Shown: positions 1 to 9,244 of the stretch, piece after piece
Numbering within the stretch: position 1 is the first letter of the stretch
Layout of the letters: the number at the start of each line of letters is the position of its first letter
NCBI GenBank assembly: GCA_965216205.1
Contig: OZ244139.1
Coordinates: 62,001 to 126,000 of the forward strand
Source: CADEDH01 sp965216205
GTDB taxonomy: Bacteria; Actinomycetota; Acidimicrobiia; Acidimicrobiales; SZUA-35
Length of the DNA stretch: 64,000 nt
Direction of reading: 5' to 3'
Made by a program: the position numbers and the translations under genes
The notes under the pieces: model-generated
Seen by the model: the letters and a program-made list of their open reading frames with translations, nothing else
Database searches by the model: none
What the model was told of the DNA's origin: nothing

Positions 1-1
1 A

Positions 2-625
2 GCAGGTACCAGTCTCGAGTTCAGTATGGCCGAGGCCCTCGTCGGCCCAGAGGACGTCATCGCTCCGACTACAGACCCCGCATTCGGGACCATCAATGGT
101 CAGAACCATCTGATCCCCTTCAGGTCGTACACGCCGCGCATGGCTCTGGGGGCACTTGCAAGACGCAAGCGGCAGGCTTTCTGGCAGCATTGCCCGGCCA
201 AGAGGGTCATCCAGATCATCGGCTGGGATGCATGGCGATCGCTGCACTCGTTCACCATTGAGCGGAATCCGTTCGATCGGATCGTGAGTAGATACTGGTG
301 GGACACGGCGCGGGACGATCCACGTCCGAGCCTTTCCGATTGGCTTCACCGCCAACCCGAGCGACTTCTCGTGAACTGGCCGCTCTACACCGTGGACGAC
401 GAGATTGTGGTCGACCGAGTCCTGCGCTATGAGTCACTCGACTCTGACCTGGAAGAACTGTCGGCTGAGCTCGGTGTTTCCATCTCGATGCCCGAGGCAC
501 GAGGAAAGGCCCATCATCGCGCCGACCACCGCAGCTATCAGGAAGTCCTCGGACCTGGCGACCGCGCGTTGATCGAGCGCGTTTGCGCGCCCGAGATCGA
601 GGCACTTGGTTACGCGTGGGATTGA
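2..625 (+). CDS. Sulfotransferase family protein (5'-truncated by window edge)
   Basis: The frame is open from the first bases of the window, so the true start and probably the N-terminal PAPS-binding loop lie upstream; the first internal ATG is at 26. What is seen is a sulfotransferase-like core: the stretch ERNPFDRIVSRYWW matches the R-x-P-x-x-R-x-x-S-x-Y region that contacts the 3'-phosphate of PAPS in carbohydrate sulfotransferases. The rest is a short C-terminal region with acidic and aromatic residues. Sulfate would go onto a glycan, which fits the surface-polysaccharide genes that follow. The last 16 bases overlap the convergent deacetylase gene. Family assignment is good; the substrate is unknown. 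Confidence 0.7.
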   Translation, partial: AGTSLEFSMAEALVGPEDVIAPTTDPAFGTINGQNHLIPFRSYTPRMALGALARRKRQAFWQHCPAKRVIQIIGWDAWRSLHSFTIERNPFDRIVSRYWWDTARDDPRPSLSDWLHRQPERLLVNWPLYTVDDEIVVDRVLRYESLDSDLEELSAELGVSISMPEARGKAHHRADHRSYQEVLGPGDRALIERVCAPEIEALGYAWD

Positions 626-1614
626 GTTGGGGAGTTGCCACCAGGCGCTGAGCGGGCCGCTTGCTCTGTCAGCGATTCGGCGAGCGAGCCCATCGTGATC
701 GTCGACAGGCGGCCCGCTTCGCGGTGCGATGCTGCTCGCGCACAGATCCGTTCGAGCGCGGCGAACGTCTCGTCTGTGCGATCGCGCAAGTTGTGCGGAT
801 GGAACCAGAGGTGGAACATCGAGCGTCGACGCACCGATTGATCGAGCCTTCGTTCCACCTGGCGAATCCACAGTGGCCACGTGCGGGGTCGAGATTCGAT
901 GCTGAACATGATCGTCGCGGGGAGGTTCCAGAGCGGGCCTTCGTCGATCGGTCGTACCGCAGTCCGCTCCGTGCCGACCGTTCGATCGATCGCCCGCTGC
1001 CACATGCTCGACGTACCGCTGGGTCGCTCACCTCGGTAGGCGATGATGCCGTGCTCGGGGAGGAGGTCGAGGTGCCCCAAGCTGTTACGAGGATGAATGA
1101 TGGAGCGGAGCGTGATGCCGTGATCGGCTGCGGCGGCGACAGCAGCTCGTAGCTCCGAATCGAACGTGGCGCGACTACACCCGGGGTCGCCGGCCATGAT
1201 GTGGGAAAAGCCGTGGGTTGCGATCTCGTGGTCGGTCGGAGCTGCGTGGATCATGTCGATCAGGTCTGGGGCATACCAGTTCGGGTCACGATCCGCGTCG
1301 CTGGCGGGATCGCCGTCGAACCAGTCGCCGGGGAGCCAGTCGAACTCAGGTCGGACGATCTCGGGGTGCTTCACCCCGTCGACCGGACTGCACTCGTCGA
1401 GCATGAGGTGCCCGACGATTGCGAACGTGGCGGGTATGTCGTACCGGTCGAACAGATCGAGGAGCCGTTGCAGGTCGCGCCGCTCGTTCGGGTAGTGGTA
1501 CCGCTCGGCGGGCCGGTGGGTCAGACCCCAAGCCATCTCCGTGTCGATGGAGATCACGAACGAGGCGCGCTCGCGCATCGTGCTTACTGGAGATGCTTGA
1601 CGGTTCCTTGTCAT
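610..1614 (-). CDS. Polysaccharide deacetylase (NodB-type) family protein
   Basis: Predicted NodB-fold carbohydrate esterase of 334 residues. The first metal-binding motif is seen as ISIDTE near residues 20-25 and the second as THGFSH near residues 135-140; these supply the Asp and the two His that hold the catalytic metal in the family. No signal peptide is evident, so it may act on a cytoplasmic lipid-linked glycan. A start 12 codons later (before RERASFV) is also possible. The chosen ATG overlaps the stop of the upstream glycosyltransferase as ATGA, which argues for translational coupling in a leftward operon (6751 to 610). The 3' end runs 16 bases into the convergent sulfotransferase gene. 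Confidence 0.8.
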   Translation of the reverse strand: MTRNRQASPVSTMRERASFVISIDTEMAWGLTHRPAERYHYPNERRDLQRLLDLFDRYDIPATFAIVGHLMLDECSPVDGVKHPEIVRPEFDWLPGDWFDGDPASDADRDPNWYAPDLIDMIHAAPTDHEIATHGFSHIMAGDPGCSRATFDSELRAAVAAAADHGITLRSIIHPRNSLGHLDLLPEHGIIAYRGERPSGTSSMWQRAIDRTVGTERTAVRPIDEGPLWNLPATIMFSIESRPRTWPLWIRQVERRLDQSVRRRSMFHLWFHPHNLRDRTDETFAALERICARAASHREAGRLSTITMGSLAESLTEQAARSAPGGNSPTQSHA

Positions 1615-2780
1615 GTGCCGAGTGCTCGCAAGTAGAAGGTCGCCATACCGTCCGCTGCCTGATCCAACGTGAAGTGCTCCTCGAAACGGCGACGAGCGGC
1701 TTGCGCTTTGGCCCGCCGGGATTCCGGCTTCGAGATCGCCTGGATGATCAGACGTCCCAGCTCGTCAGTGTCGGCTGCGTCGACGAGCCAGGCCTCGTCC
1801 TCGCTCACCACCTCGCGTGCCTGGGGCAGGTCGGCGACGACCGCCGGCGTACGAAGAGCGATCGCCTCGAGAAGAGCACCAGGAAGGCCCTCTCGGCGCG
1901 ACGGCAGCACGAAGAGGTCGCTGATCGCGTGAAGCGAGCTGACGTCATCGCGATGGCCGAGGAACGAGACCGAGTCGTCAAGGCCGCGCTCGTGAGCCAG
2001 GCGACGCAGCGCGGGGGTCTCGGAACCTTCGTTCCCGGCGATCAAGAGCCGGCCGCCCGGCAGCTCGCTGTCGACCGTGGCCCACGCGTTCAAGAGCCTG
2101 TCGATCCCCTTGGCGGGCTCATGCCTTGCCACCGCCAAGACGACGTAGGCAGCGCCCGGAGCGAGGCAGGACCGTCGTTCGTCCGTCCTCCCGGGCATCG
2201 CCTCACAGGCTGGATCTGGTCGACCGCGGTGAACCACGTCGATCCGGTCACGTGGATAGAGAAGACGCGACGACATCGTTTCGGCCACATGCGCAGAGAC
2301 CGCGTGCAGCCGCGTGGCCATCCGAGCGGTTGCAACATCGAGTGCCTGGCTTGCTCGAAGACGAGTGCGGCGGATGTCGGTACCGGAAACGTGACTCTCG
2401 CCGTACCGCTCGGTGGCCATCGTCGACACCGAACGGATCCGGGCCGATGCTGCCGCCAGTCGACCCAGAATGTCCGAGTCGTACAGGTTGGTGTGCACCA
2501 GGTCGGGTCGCCGAGCAGCCATCAGACCACGGAGCTGCCGAAGTGAGCCGCGCCGCCCACCGCACTCGTCGAGTTGGTGGAGCGGCGCACCGGCTGACTC
2601 CACGAGCTCCTGATGACCGACCCGGTCGTACAGCGTTGCGACCTCCATCTCGAAGCCTCGATCCATGAGCGGGCCGAGCATCATCGCCGTCGACTTCTCG
2701 GCACCTCCACGTCCGAGGCTGTCGATGATCACGAGGACGCGGGTCGTCTCCCTGGCGACGACTGGGGGGGAACCGTTCAT
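1611..2780 (-). CDS. Glycosyltransferase family 4
   Basis: A 389-residue GT-B fold retaining glycosyltransferase. The N-terminal acceptor domain has the usual glycine-rich loop (DSLGRGGAEK, near residue 20), and the C-terminal nucleotide-sugar domain carries the EX7E motif of GT4 enzymes (REGLPGALLEA) preceded by VLPS. It would add one sugar to a growing lipid-linked oligosaccharide at the inner face of the membrane. It lies six bases after the upstream deacetylase and overlaps the downstream one by four bases. Donor and linkage cannot be read from the sequence. Confidence 0.88.
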   Translation of the reverse strand: MNGSPPVVARETTRVLVIIDSLGRGGAEKSTAMMLGPLMDRGFEMEVATLYDRVGHQELVESAGAPLHQLDECGGRRGSLRQLRGLMAARRPDLVHTNLYDSDILGRLAAASARIRSVSTMATERYGESHVSGTDIRRTRLRASQALDVATARMATRLHAVSAHVAETMSSRLLYPRDRIDVVHRGRPDPACEAMPGRTDERRSCLAPGAAYVVLAVARHEPAKGIDRLLNAWATVDSELPGGRLLIAGNEGSETPALRRLAHERGLDDSVSFLGHRDDVSSLHAISDLFVLPSRREGLPGALLEAIALRTPAVVADLPQAREVVSEDEAWLVDAADTDELGRLIIQAISKPESRRAKAQAARRRFEEHFTLDQAADGMATFYLRALGT

Positions 2781-2786
2781 CGGGTG

Positions 2787-3668
2787 CTAGTGAACCTCGG
2801 CCGCGTAGCGCCGCCGGTTGACCGCGTTGCGAATCGAGCCCTCGAGCCGCATGCCACCGGCGATCTTGCGACGGAAGAAGCCCAAGCCGTCAGACGTCTG
2901 AATTGGGATGCGGTCGAGGCGGAGCAGGTTGGCGTCGCCGGGGCGGTTGATTCCACCGTCGACGAGCGCGGCAGTCGAGTGGTGCTTGGCCACGATGCGC
3001 TCGATCGCATCGCCGCCGAAGACGCCCTTTGGGTAGGCGAAGTGGTCGGCCGATATCCCGAGCCGATCACCGATCAACTCGGAGGCCTTGGTGAGCTCGC
3101 GGTCAGCTTCGACCGGGCGGAGCTTGTCCATCACCGTGTGGGTGTGGGTATGGGAACCGATCGTGATCAGGCCGGTTGAGACAGCGTCGCCGAGCGCTGA
3201 CCAACTCATTGGCCGCCCGTCGGCGGGGAAGTCGCGTCCCGACTCGATGAAGTCGGTCGCGATGTAGTACGTCGCCGGCAGACGGTGCTCCACAAGCGCG
3301 GGCAGTGCATGATCGATGAAGTCGGCCGTTCCGTCGTCGAACGTGATGACAACTGCGCTGTCGTCATCAGGCTGGAAACCGTCGGCCAGTGACTCGCAGG
3401 TCTGGTTTCCTCGAAGGCGGGCCGCCGCTTCGTCGACCGAGATGGTCTGTCCCTCCTCGGCGAGGATCGCCACCTGTTCGGCGAACAGGCCAGGGTCGAG
3501 GTCGACGGTCGATCCCGACCCGCCCCCAACCCGGTGATAGGCGAGGACCACGACACCCTGATCCGGTGGGGCGACGCGATCGAAGGCTGCCGACGTCGCC
3601 TTCAGGGCTGCCCGAGCAGCAACCGTCACCGACCGGCTCAGCGGACGTGCCACCGCGCGGAGGGTCAT
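2787..3668 (-). CDS. Polysaccharide deacetylase (NodB-type) family protein
   Basis: A 293-residue NodB-domain protein. Motif 1 is VITFDDGT (near residues 125-132) and motif 2 is GSHTHTHT (near 190), giving the catalytic Asp, the metal Asp and the two metal His of CE4 enzymes. The N-terminus (about 25 residues) is basic then hydrophobic but is not a clear signal peptide. The start was placed at the ATG that forms ATGA with the stop of the upstream glycosyltransferase; an upstream extension in the same frame is Arg-rich and only mirrors the neighbour. It is the second deacetylase of the operon, so the glycan is probably N-deacetylated at more than one residue or stage. Confidence 0.85.
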   Translation of the reverse strand: MTLRAVARPLSRSVTVAARAALKATSAAFDRVAPPDQGVVVLAYHRVGGGSGSTVDLDPGLFAEQVAILAEEGQTISVDEAAARLRGNQTCESLADGFQPDDDSAVVITFDDGTADFIDHALPALVEHRLPATYYIATDFIESGRDFPADGRPMSWSALGDAVSTGLITIGSHTHTHTVMDKLRPVEADRELTKASELIGDRLGISADHFAYPKGVFGGDAIERIVAKHHSTAALVDGGINRPGDANLLRLDRIPIQTSDGLGFFRRKIAGGMRLEGSIRNAVNRRRYAAEVH

Positions 3669-4837
3669 GAGGCAACTGCCACGAGGCTTGGCTCGGCCGG
3701 AGCGATGGCGAATCCAGCTTCGCAGTAGCCGTCGAAGAGGCGCTGCAGCACATGGAACTCGTCGAGCTCGGACTCCGCCTTGGCCCGGCCGGCCTTCCCG
3801 AACACCCGACGGGCTTCGTCGTCGACGATCAGGTACTCGAGCGCGAGCACGAGGGGGTCGACCTCTCTCGCCGGGACGAGAAGGCCGTTGACGCCGTGCT
3901 CGACGACTTGCCGGCAACCTCGGATGTCCGTGGCGATGACCGGCAGCTCGCTCGCTGCCGCTTCCATCGCGACCCGCGGCACCCCCTCCCGATACGACGC
4001 GAGGACGAAGATGTCGAAGGCGTTGAGCAGCCGATCGACGTCATCGCGGTGACCGAGGAACTGCACGCCCCGCTCGCGGGCTCGTTCGATGAGCTCGTTG
4101 TCGAGCCGGTCGGCCTTCTCGGGATCGTCGGGTCCGGCGATGACGAGTCGGTGGGGGGCATCGATTCGTTCCGATGCAGCGAGGAGCTCCCCGAAGCCCT
4201 TCTCGGCGACCAGCCGACCGACGCTACCCACCACGACCTCGTCCGGTCCGATGCCGAGCTCCCGCCGGACGTCGGCTCGAACCTCTTCGACGGCTGAGCC
4301 GTGGTTGAAGCGGGACGTGTCGACCCCATTGCCGAGGAAGCGGAGCCGACGGCGGGGGGCGATGCCGAGTCGTCGCATAGTTTCCAGGTCTTCGCTGCTC
4401 TGGACCAGCTCGAGATGGGAGAAGCGGCTGGCGATGGCTTCCAACCCGTAGACAGCGGCCCTGCGAGAGAGGCTGTCATCGGGCGTTGCGTACAGCCCGT
4501 GCACGGTATTGACGACCACTGGTGTGCCGAGGACGCGGGCGATGATCCGACCGTAGACACCGGGCTTCGGGTTGTGGGTGTGGACGAGGTCGGGACGTTC
4601 CTCCCGAACGATCGAGGCGAACGACCGGGCCGCACGGAGATCGGCGAGCAGGTCGAAGCCGCGGGTCGAGCCGTCCAGGGCCCGATGGCGGATGCCGTGC
4701 CGCTCGAGCACCTCGACCTCGGGACCGTGGGCGCTCACCGCCACGACCTCGTAGCCGGCGTCGCGCAGGGCGAGCAGCTGGGGCAGCAACAGAAGCTGCT
4801 GGCTCAATGCGATCGTCGTCAGATGGATGATCTTCAT
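3665..4837 (-). CDS. Glycosyltransferase family 4 (PglA/WbaZ-like)
   Basis: A 390-residue GT4 enzyme. It starts MKIIHLTTIALSQQ, has the HTHNPKPGVYGRI motif common in PglA-like N-acetylhexosamine transferases (near residue 88), and the EX7E motif REGVPRVAMEA in the C-terminal domain. In PglA-type pathways this step follows the initiating phosphosugar transferase, and a PglC-like gene is present at 10422. It sits 21 bases behind the PglF-like dehydratase and overlaps the next gene by ATGA. The exact acceptor is inferred from family and context only. Confidence 0.9.
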   Translation of the reverse strand: MKIIHLTTIALSQQLLLLPQLLALRDAGYEVVAVSAHGPEVEVLERHGIRHRALDGSTRGFDLLADLRAARSFASIVREERPDLVHTHNPKPGVYGRIIARVLGTPVVVNTVHGLYATPDDSLSRRAAVYGLEAIASRFSHLELVQSSEDLETMRRLGIAPRRRLRFLGNGVDTSRFNHGSAVEEVRADVRRELGIGPDEVVVGSVGRLVAEKGFGELLAASERIDAPHRLVIAGPDDPEKADRLDNELIERARERGVQFLGHRDDVDRLLNAFDIFVLASYREGVPRVAMEAAASELPVIATDIRGCRQVVEHGVNGLLVPAREVDPLVLALEYLIVDDEARRVFGKAGRAKAESELDEFHVLQRLFDGYCEAGFAIAPAEPSLVAVAS

Positions 4838-4858
4838 GTCCCGCCTCGTTGGTCGCAG

Positions 4859-6751
4859 TCAGCTCGCCAGGTCGACGCGCTCGCTGTGCTGGTCGTCGAT
4901 GCTCGACCGGTGGTCGCCCACAGCCAGTGCCACCAGTTCGTCCGTCTCGATCGAGCTGGTGGCACGAAGGCGCTCGAGCGTCAGTTCGAGGTCGAACGGA
5001 AGCCGTGACGACGTGTGGAAGATGCGCGGATGCTCCCGCCGTTGCCCTTTCTCGCAGGTCGACACGAGTACTTCGTGGAGCTTTTCGCCTGGGCGTAGGC
5101 CGGTGAACACGATCTCCGCCGGAGAGCGGTGGAACGCGATGAGTCGCTCGGCGAGGTCGACGATCTTCATCGGCTCCCCCATGTCGAGGATCAGGATCTC
5201 CCCGGAGCGGCCGATCGCCCCTGCGCCGAGCACCAAGGTGACGGCCTCGGGAATCGTCATGAAGAAGCGGGTCACATCCGGATCCGTGACGGTAACGGGA
5301 CCGCCGTTGCGGATCTGAGCGGTGAAAGTCGGGATCACCGAACCACGGCTCCCGAGCACGTTCCCGAAGCGCACGCTGACGACCCGGCAGGCTGCTCGCT
5401 CTGCTGCTGCCGCTGCGATCTGTTCAGCGAGGAGCTTGCTGGCGCCGAGCACGCTCGTGGGATCGGCTGCCTTGTCGGTACTGATGTTCACGATGCAGTC
5501 GGCCCCGGATGCCACCGCCGCGTCGATGACGTTCTGCGTGCCGAAGACGTTGGTCTTGACCGCCTCGCTGGGATGCAGCTCGAGCAGCGTGAGGTGCTTG
5601 AGCGCTGCCGCGTGGAACACGACATGCGGCTTGGTCTCGTGGCAGACCTCGAACAGGCGATCCCGATCCCTGATGTCGGCCACGACGAGCGATGGATCGT
5701 CGAGCAACGCATGCCCCTCGACGGCGAGCTGCGTGGCGTGCAGCCCGCTCTCGTCGCGGTCGAGCATGATGAGACGTTCGGGGTCGAAGCGGCTCAGCTG
5801 TCGGCACAGCTCGCTGCCGATGCTCCCGCCGGCACCGGTGACCATGACCCGCTTGCCGGTGACGTAGTCGGCGATCAGGTCCACATCGACCTCGACCTCG
5901 GCTCGACCGAGGAGGTCCTGTTCGGTGATCGGCCGGATGTCGCCGACGCTGAGCGGCGCCGAGACCAGCTCGCTCGTCGACGGGAGCGTTCGGACCTCGA
6001 TCGCAGCTTGGTTCGCAGCGGCAACGACCCGGCCCATGAGCGATGAGCTGGCCGACGGGATCGCGATCACGACCAGATCCGCCTGATGCCGCTCGGCGAC
6101 CCTTTCGAGGTCGTCGAGCGTGCCGGCCACGGCAACACCCATGAACGAGCGACGAGCCTTCGTCGGGTCATCATCGAGCAGCGCGACCGGGATCGATGTG
6201 CTGCGCGGGTCGGTCAGCATGCTGCGCACGATGAGGTAGCCACCCTCACCGGCACCGAAGATGACAACCCTTCGCACATCGCTCGAGCGAGGCCGAAGCG
6301 ACAGATCGACCGCCACCCGCCAGGCGAGCCGGGGGAAGAGCATCACCGAAAGGGCGATCACCGAGCGAAAGAGAACCGGGACCTCGGGTAGCCACAGCCC
6401 CGAGCCGACCATGAGCTCAATTGCCGATATGGCAACGACCGCTGCCAGCCATGTCGACGTGATCGCTACGACCTCATCGTGGGTTCCGATTCGGAACTTG
6501 CCGCGGTAAATGCCAGTGAGGTTGCCGACGAGAAGGTGGGCCACCAGCACCACGACCGTGAAGCTGACAACGTTGAAAGCAGACGATTGGCTGCCGTCCA
6601 AGGTGCGCATGACCCGGGCGGTGGCGGCGAAGCCGGCGATCCAGGCGAGGACGTCGAGAACGAGCAGCATCTGCCCTCTGCCCCGTATCCACCGCAGGCG
6701 TTGCTGGGCAATCGCGGCCGCGATCTTCGCGGCCGCGGAACTCTGACCCAT
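4859..6751 (-). CDS. Membrane nucleotide-sugar 4,6-dehydratase/epimerase (CapD/PglF/WbpM-like)
   Basis: A 630-residue polysaccharide biosynthesis protein. About four hydrophobic segments (residues 25-140) precede a CoA-binding-like Rossmann domain (GAGEGGYLIVRS, near 160) and an extended SDR domain with TGAGGSIGSELCRQL (near 303). The catalytic region reads ISTDKA...VLGASK, so the usual Tyr of YxxxK, which is Met in most PglF/WbpM members, is Leu here. The family converts UDP-GlcNAc to its 4-keto-6-deoxy derivative at the membrane. It is the first gene of the leftward glycan operon. The 250-bp divergent gap upstream probably holds its promoter. Confidence 0.93.
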   Translation of the reverse strand: MGQSSAAAKIAAAIAQQRLRWIRGRGQMLLVLDVLAWIAGFAATARVMRTLDGSQSSAFNVVSFTVVVLVAHLLVGNLTGIYRGKFRIGTHDEVVAITSTWLAAVVAISAIELMVGSGLWLPEVPVLFRSVIALSVMLFPRLAWRVAVDLSLRPRSSDVRRVVIFGAGEGGYLIVRSMLTDPRSTSIPVALLDDDPTKARRSFMGVAVAGTLDDLERVAERHQADLVVIAIPSASSSLMGRVVAAANQAAIEVRTLPSTSELVSAPLSVGDIRPITEQDLLGRAEVEVDVDLIADYVTGKRVMVTGAGGSIGSELCRQLSRFDPERLIMLDRDESGLHATQLAVEGHALLDDPSLVVADIRDRDRLFEVCHETKPHVVFHAAALKHLTLLELHPSEAVKTNVFGTQNVIDAAVASGADCIVNISTDKAADPTSVLGASKLLAEQIAAAAAERAACRVVSVRFGNVLGSRGSVIPTFTAQIRNGGPVTVTDPDVTRFFMTIPEAVTLVLGAGAIGRSGEILILDMGEPMKIVDLAERLIAFHRSPAEIVFTGLRPGEKLHEVLVSTCEKGQRREHPRIFHTSSRLPFDLELTLERLRATSSIETDELVALAVGDHRSSIDDQHSERVDLAS

Positions 6752-7002
6752 CGCGCCCTCCTCGACATGAACCGTCCCCAGCGAGATGTGAGGATCGGAC
6801 TCGTCGAAGCTTAGGTGTGCTTGGCCATGGGTCGACTAGAGGAATTCTCCCTGTCGAGGGAGGTTCCGGCCTACCTCTGTTGCGCTTCTGGGCTGATCGA
6901 CCCAGTGGCCGCGACGATACTTTCGTGGTTAGCTGCGCGGCTGTTCGCGCCGCGAACCGGCGAGCCTTCATTGCCGGCGAATCAGTCGAGGCTGGGTGTG
7001 AG

Positions 7003-8088
7003 ATGCGACGCGACGCTATGACATCTTCGGAGGTCGATGTCCTCCAGATCATCACCACTGCGACCCGCCGCGGGGCGGAGAGGTTCGCGGTCGATCTCGA
7101 GGCGGCTCTGGTTCTCCACGGGTTCAACGTCCAAACCGTCGCGCTGGGGCCCGGGCTCGCCCCAACGCTTCCGGTTGAGATACTCGGCGACGCGCCGTTG
7201 GCACCGTCGAACCTCTGGCGTCTCCGCCGCCTGGCTCGTTCCGCCGATGTGATCGTCGCTCATGGGTCGAGATCGCTACCAGCGAGTGTGATTGCGACAA
7301 CAGGAATGGCGGTACCGATCGTCTATCTCAGCATCGGTGACCCTTACCACTGGTCGCGGTCGCTCCGTAGGCGGCTCAGAACGGCGGCGTTGTTGGCGAA
7401 GACGAGTGCTGTCGTCAGCCTGACGAAGGAGGGTGGCCGTCGGGTCACGGAACGGTACTGGGTGCCCGAGCGCCGGGTGTCCACGATTCCGAACGGTGTT
7501 CGAGTTGGCGCGTATCCGCTGCGGAGCACCGAGACCCAGGCCTCGGCGCGCCGAGCGCTTGGTGTTGCCGACAACGATCGACTTCTCGCCTACGTCGGCG
7601 CACTGAGTGCCGAGAAGGCTCCGATGGATGCGGTTGGCGCGCTCGACCACCTGCCGAGTGAATGGCGATTGCTCATGGCGGGCGAGGGCGACGAGCGGAG
7701 CCGGCTCGAGGCGACCTCGGCGTTCCAGGACCGGCGCCTCCTCCTGCTCGGGCAGGTCGACGACCCGCAATCGCTCATGACTGCGGCTGATGCAATGGTC
7801 CTACCGAGTAGGACAGAAGGGGTCCCCGGCGTGTTGATCGAAGCGGCGCTGGTTGGGCTACCGGTGGTGGCGACCGACGTTGGCTTCGTCAACGAGGTGG
7901 TCGATGACGGTGTCACCGGCTTCCTCGTTCCCGCTGGCCAGCCGTCGGCGATCGCCGACGCGGTCCTTCGTTGTGCTGCGAGCGGTGACGAGATCGGTCT
8001 GCTCGCTCACCGTCGAGCGGTCGAGATCCATTCGATGGAAGCGGTTGCGGCTCGGTGGGCCGCATGCCTCCAGGCCCTCCTCGTCTAG
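7003..8088 (+). CDS. Glycosyltransferase family 4
   Basis: A GT4 glycosyltransferase of about 361 residues. The N-terminal domain begins VDVLQIITTATRRGAERF, the glycine-poor version of the acceptor loop, and the C-terminal domain has the EX7E motif TEGVPGVLIEA. Two starts are reasonable, the ATG at 7003 and the ATG at 7018; an open extension to 6817 lacks family similarity and would use up the divergent promoter region. No clear Shine-Dalgarno is visible before either start. It is transcribed away from the PglF-like gene and converges on the epimerase gene, so it is probably a single-gene unit of the same glycan cluster. Confidence 0.85.
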   Translation: MRRDAMTSSEVDVLQIITTATRRGAERFAVDLEAALVLHGFNVQTVALGPGLAPTLPVEILGDAPLAPSNLWRLRRLARSADVIVAHGSRSLPASVIATTGMAVPIVYLSIGDPYHWSRSLRRRLRTAALLAKTSAVVSLTKEGGRRVTERYWVPERRVSTIPNGVRVGAYPLRSTETQASARRALGVADNDRLLAYVGALSAEKAPMDAVGALDHLPSEWRLLMAGEGDERSRLEATSAFQDRRLLLLGQVDDPQSLMTAADAMVLPSRTEGVPGVLIEAALVGLPVVATDVGFVNEVVDDGVTGFLVPAGQPSAIADAVLRCAASGDEIGLLAHRRAVEIHSMEAVAARWAACLQALLV

Positions 8089-8125
8089 CGGCGGCCCACC
8101 CGTTTGGGGCTGAGGCGCGACCCCA

Positions 8126-9091
8126 TCACCCTCGGTCTGGTGTGCGGACGTAGTCGGGCAGGTTCTGGAACCACCCCACCGTCTGGCTGACACCGGTCTT
8201 GACGTCGACCGGGTCGATGGCCGGGAACAACTGGCGGAGGCGGGTCGGATCGGCCTTCGAGTGGCGGATGTCGCCCGAACGAGGATCGATGTGCTCGAGC
8301 GGCAGCTCGCTGCCGAGCTCGATCCGGAGGATGTCGACGATCTCGAGCAACTCCATCTGCCCCCCGAACGCCAGGTTGACCGGGCCGTCGTATGACACGC
8401 CGCGATCGATCGCGTCGAGGATCGTGGCGCAAACCGTGCCGACGAAGGTGAAGTCACGGCTCTGGCGACCGTCGCCGTGCACGATCAGAGGCTCGCCTCG
8501 CATCGCCCGATCGATGAACGACGGGATGACGGCGGCGTACGCGTGGCCCGCTGTCTGGAGAGGACCGAACACGTTGAAGAACCGCAGAGCGAGAACCGGT
8601 AGGTCGTAGGTTCGCTGGTAGGCGAGACTGTAGCCCTCGGCTGCCAGCTTCGACGCGCCATAGGGGCTCTTCGGGGCAACGGGCAGCTCCTCGTGCTTAG
8701 CCGGAGCGTCGCTGTCGCCATAGACCGACGACGACGACGCCAAGATGAACTGCGACGCATCGGCTGCGCGAGCAGCCTCCAGCATGCGGACCGTCCCGGT
8801 TGCATTCACCTCGTGGGATGCGAGTGGATTGTCCACCGATCTGGGGACGGACCCCAGTGCCGCCAGGTGCACGATCACGTCGGCACCGTCGCTGGCTGCG
8901 GCCACCGCGTCAGGGTCGAGGACCGACCCGGTGACCAGCTCGACGTCGAGATCGTCGAGATTCGATCGGTGGCCGGTGCTCAGGTCGTCGAGAACGGCGA
9001 CGGTGAACCGCCCAGTCGTCAGGAGCGATGAACACAGGTTGGCGCCGATGAACCCGGCGCCTCCAGTGATGAGCACCCTCCTGTTGGGCAC
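8126..9091 (-). CDS. NAD-dependent nucleotide-sugar epimerase (WbpP/GalE-like)
   Basis: A 321-residue extended SDR enzyme. The NAD-binding motif is TGGAGFIGANL at the very N-terminus, the catalytic Ser region is SSSSVYGDS, and the Tyr-Lys pair is in SPYGASKLAAE. The stretch ALGSVPRSVDNP is typical of WbpP-type UDP-GlcNAc/GalNAc 4-epimerases. The GTG start at 9091 is chosen because GGAGGGAGG lies seven bases before it; a longer open frame to 9376 is Arg-rich and unrelated to the family. It would supply a C4-epimerised donor, probably UDP-GalNAc or a uronate, to the neighbouring transferases. Substrate is inferred. Confidence 0.9.
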   Translation of the reverse strand: MPNRRVLITGGAGFIGANLCSSLLTTGRFTVAVLDDLSTGHRSNLDDLDVELVTGSVLDPDAVAAASDGADVIVHLAALGSVPRSVDNPLASHEVNATGTVRMLEAARAADASQFILASSSSVYGDSDAPAKHEELPVAPKSPYGASKLAAEGYSLAYQRTYDLPVLALRFFNVFGPLQTAGHAYAAVIPSFIDRAMRGEPLIVHGDGRQSRDFTFVGTVCATILDAIDRGVSYDGPVNLAFGGQMELLEIVDILRIELGSELPLEHIDPRSGDIRHSKADPTRLRQLFPAIDPVDVKTGVSQTVGWFQNLPDYVRTPDRG

Positions 9092-9244
9092 GATCGAGCC
9101 TCCCTCCGCAGGGCGCACGGAACGCTGCAGGCCGTTGCGTGCGGTCCCCCACTCGACGTGAGGATAGGTGTGGCGCCGTGGTCGCCGATGGGGCATTTCA
9201 CCCGCTTCGAGTCCAACGGTTCGGCCCGATGGCACGCTCGTCGC

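Noticed and set aside
3669..3917. N-terminal extension of the second deacetylase
   Set aside because: Arg-rich sequence that only mirrors the end of the glycosyltransferase gene; the ATGA-coupled start fits the family length.
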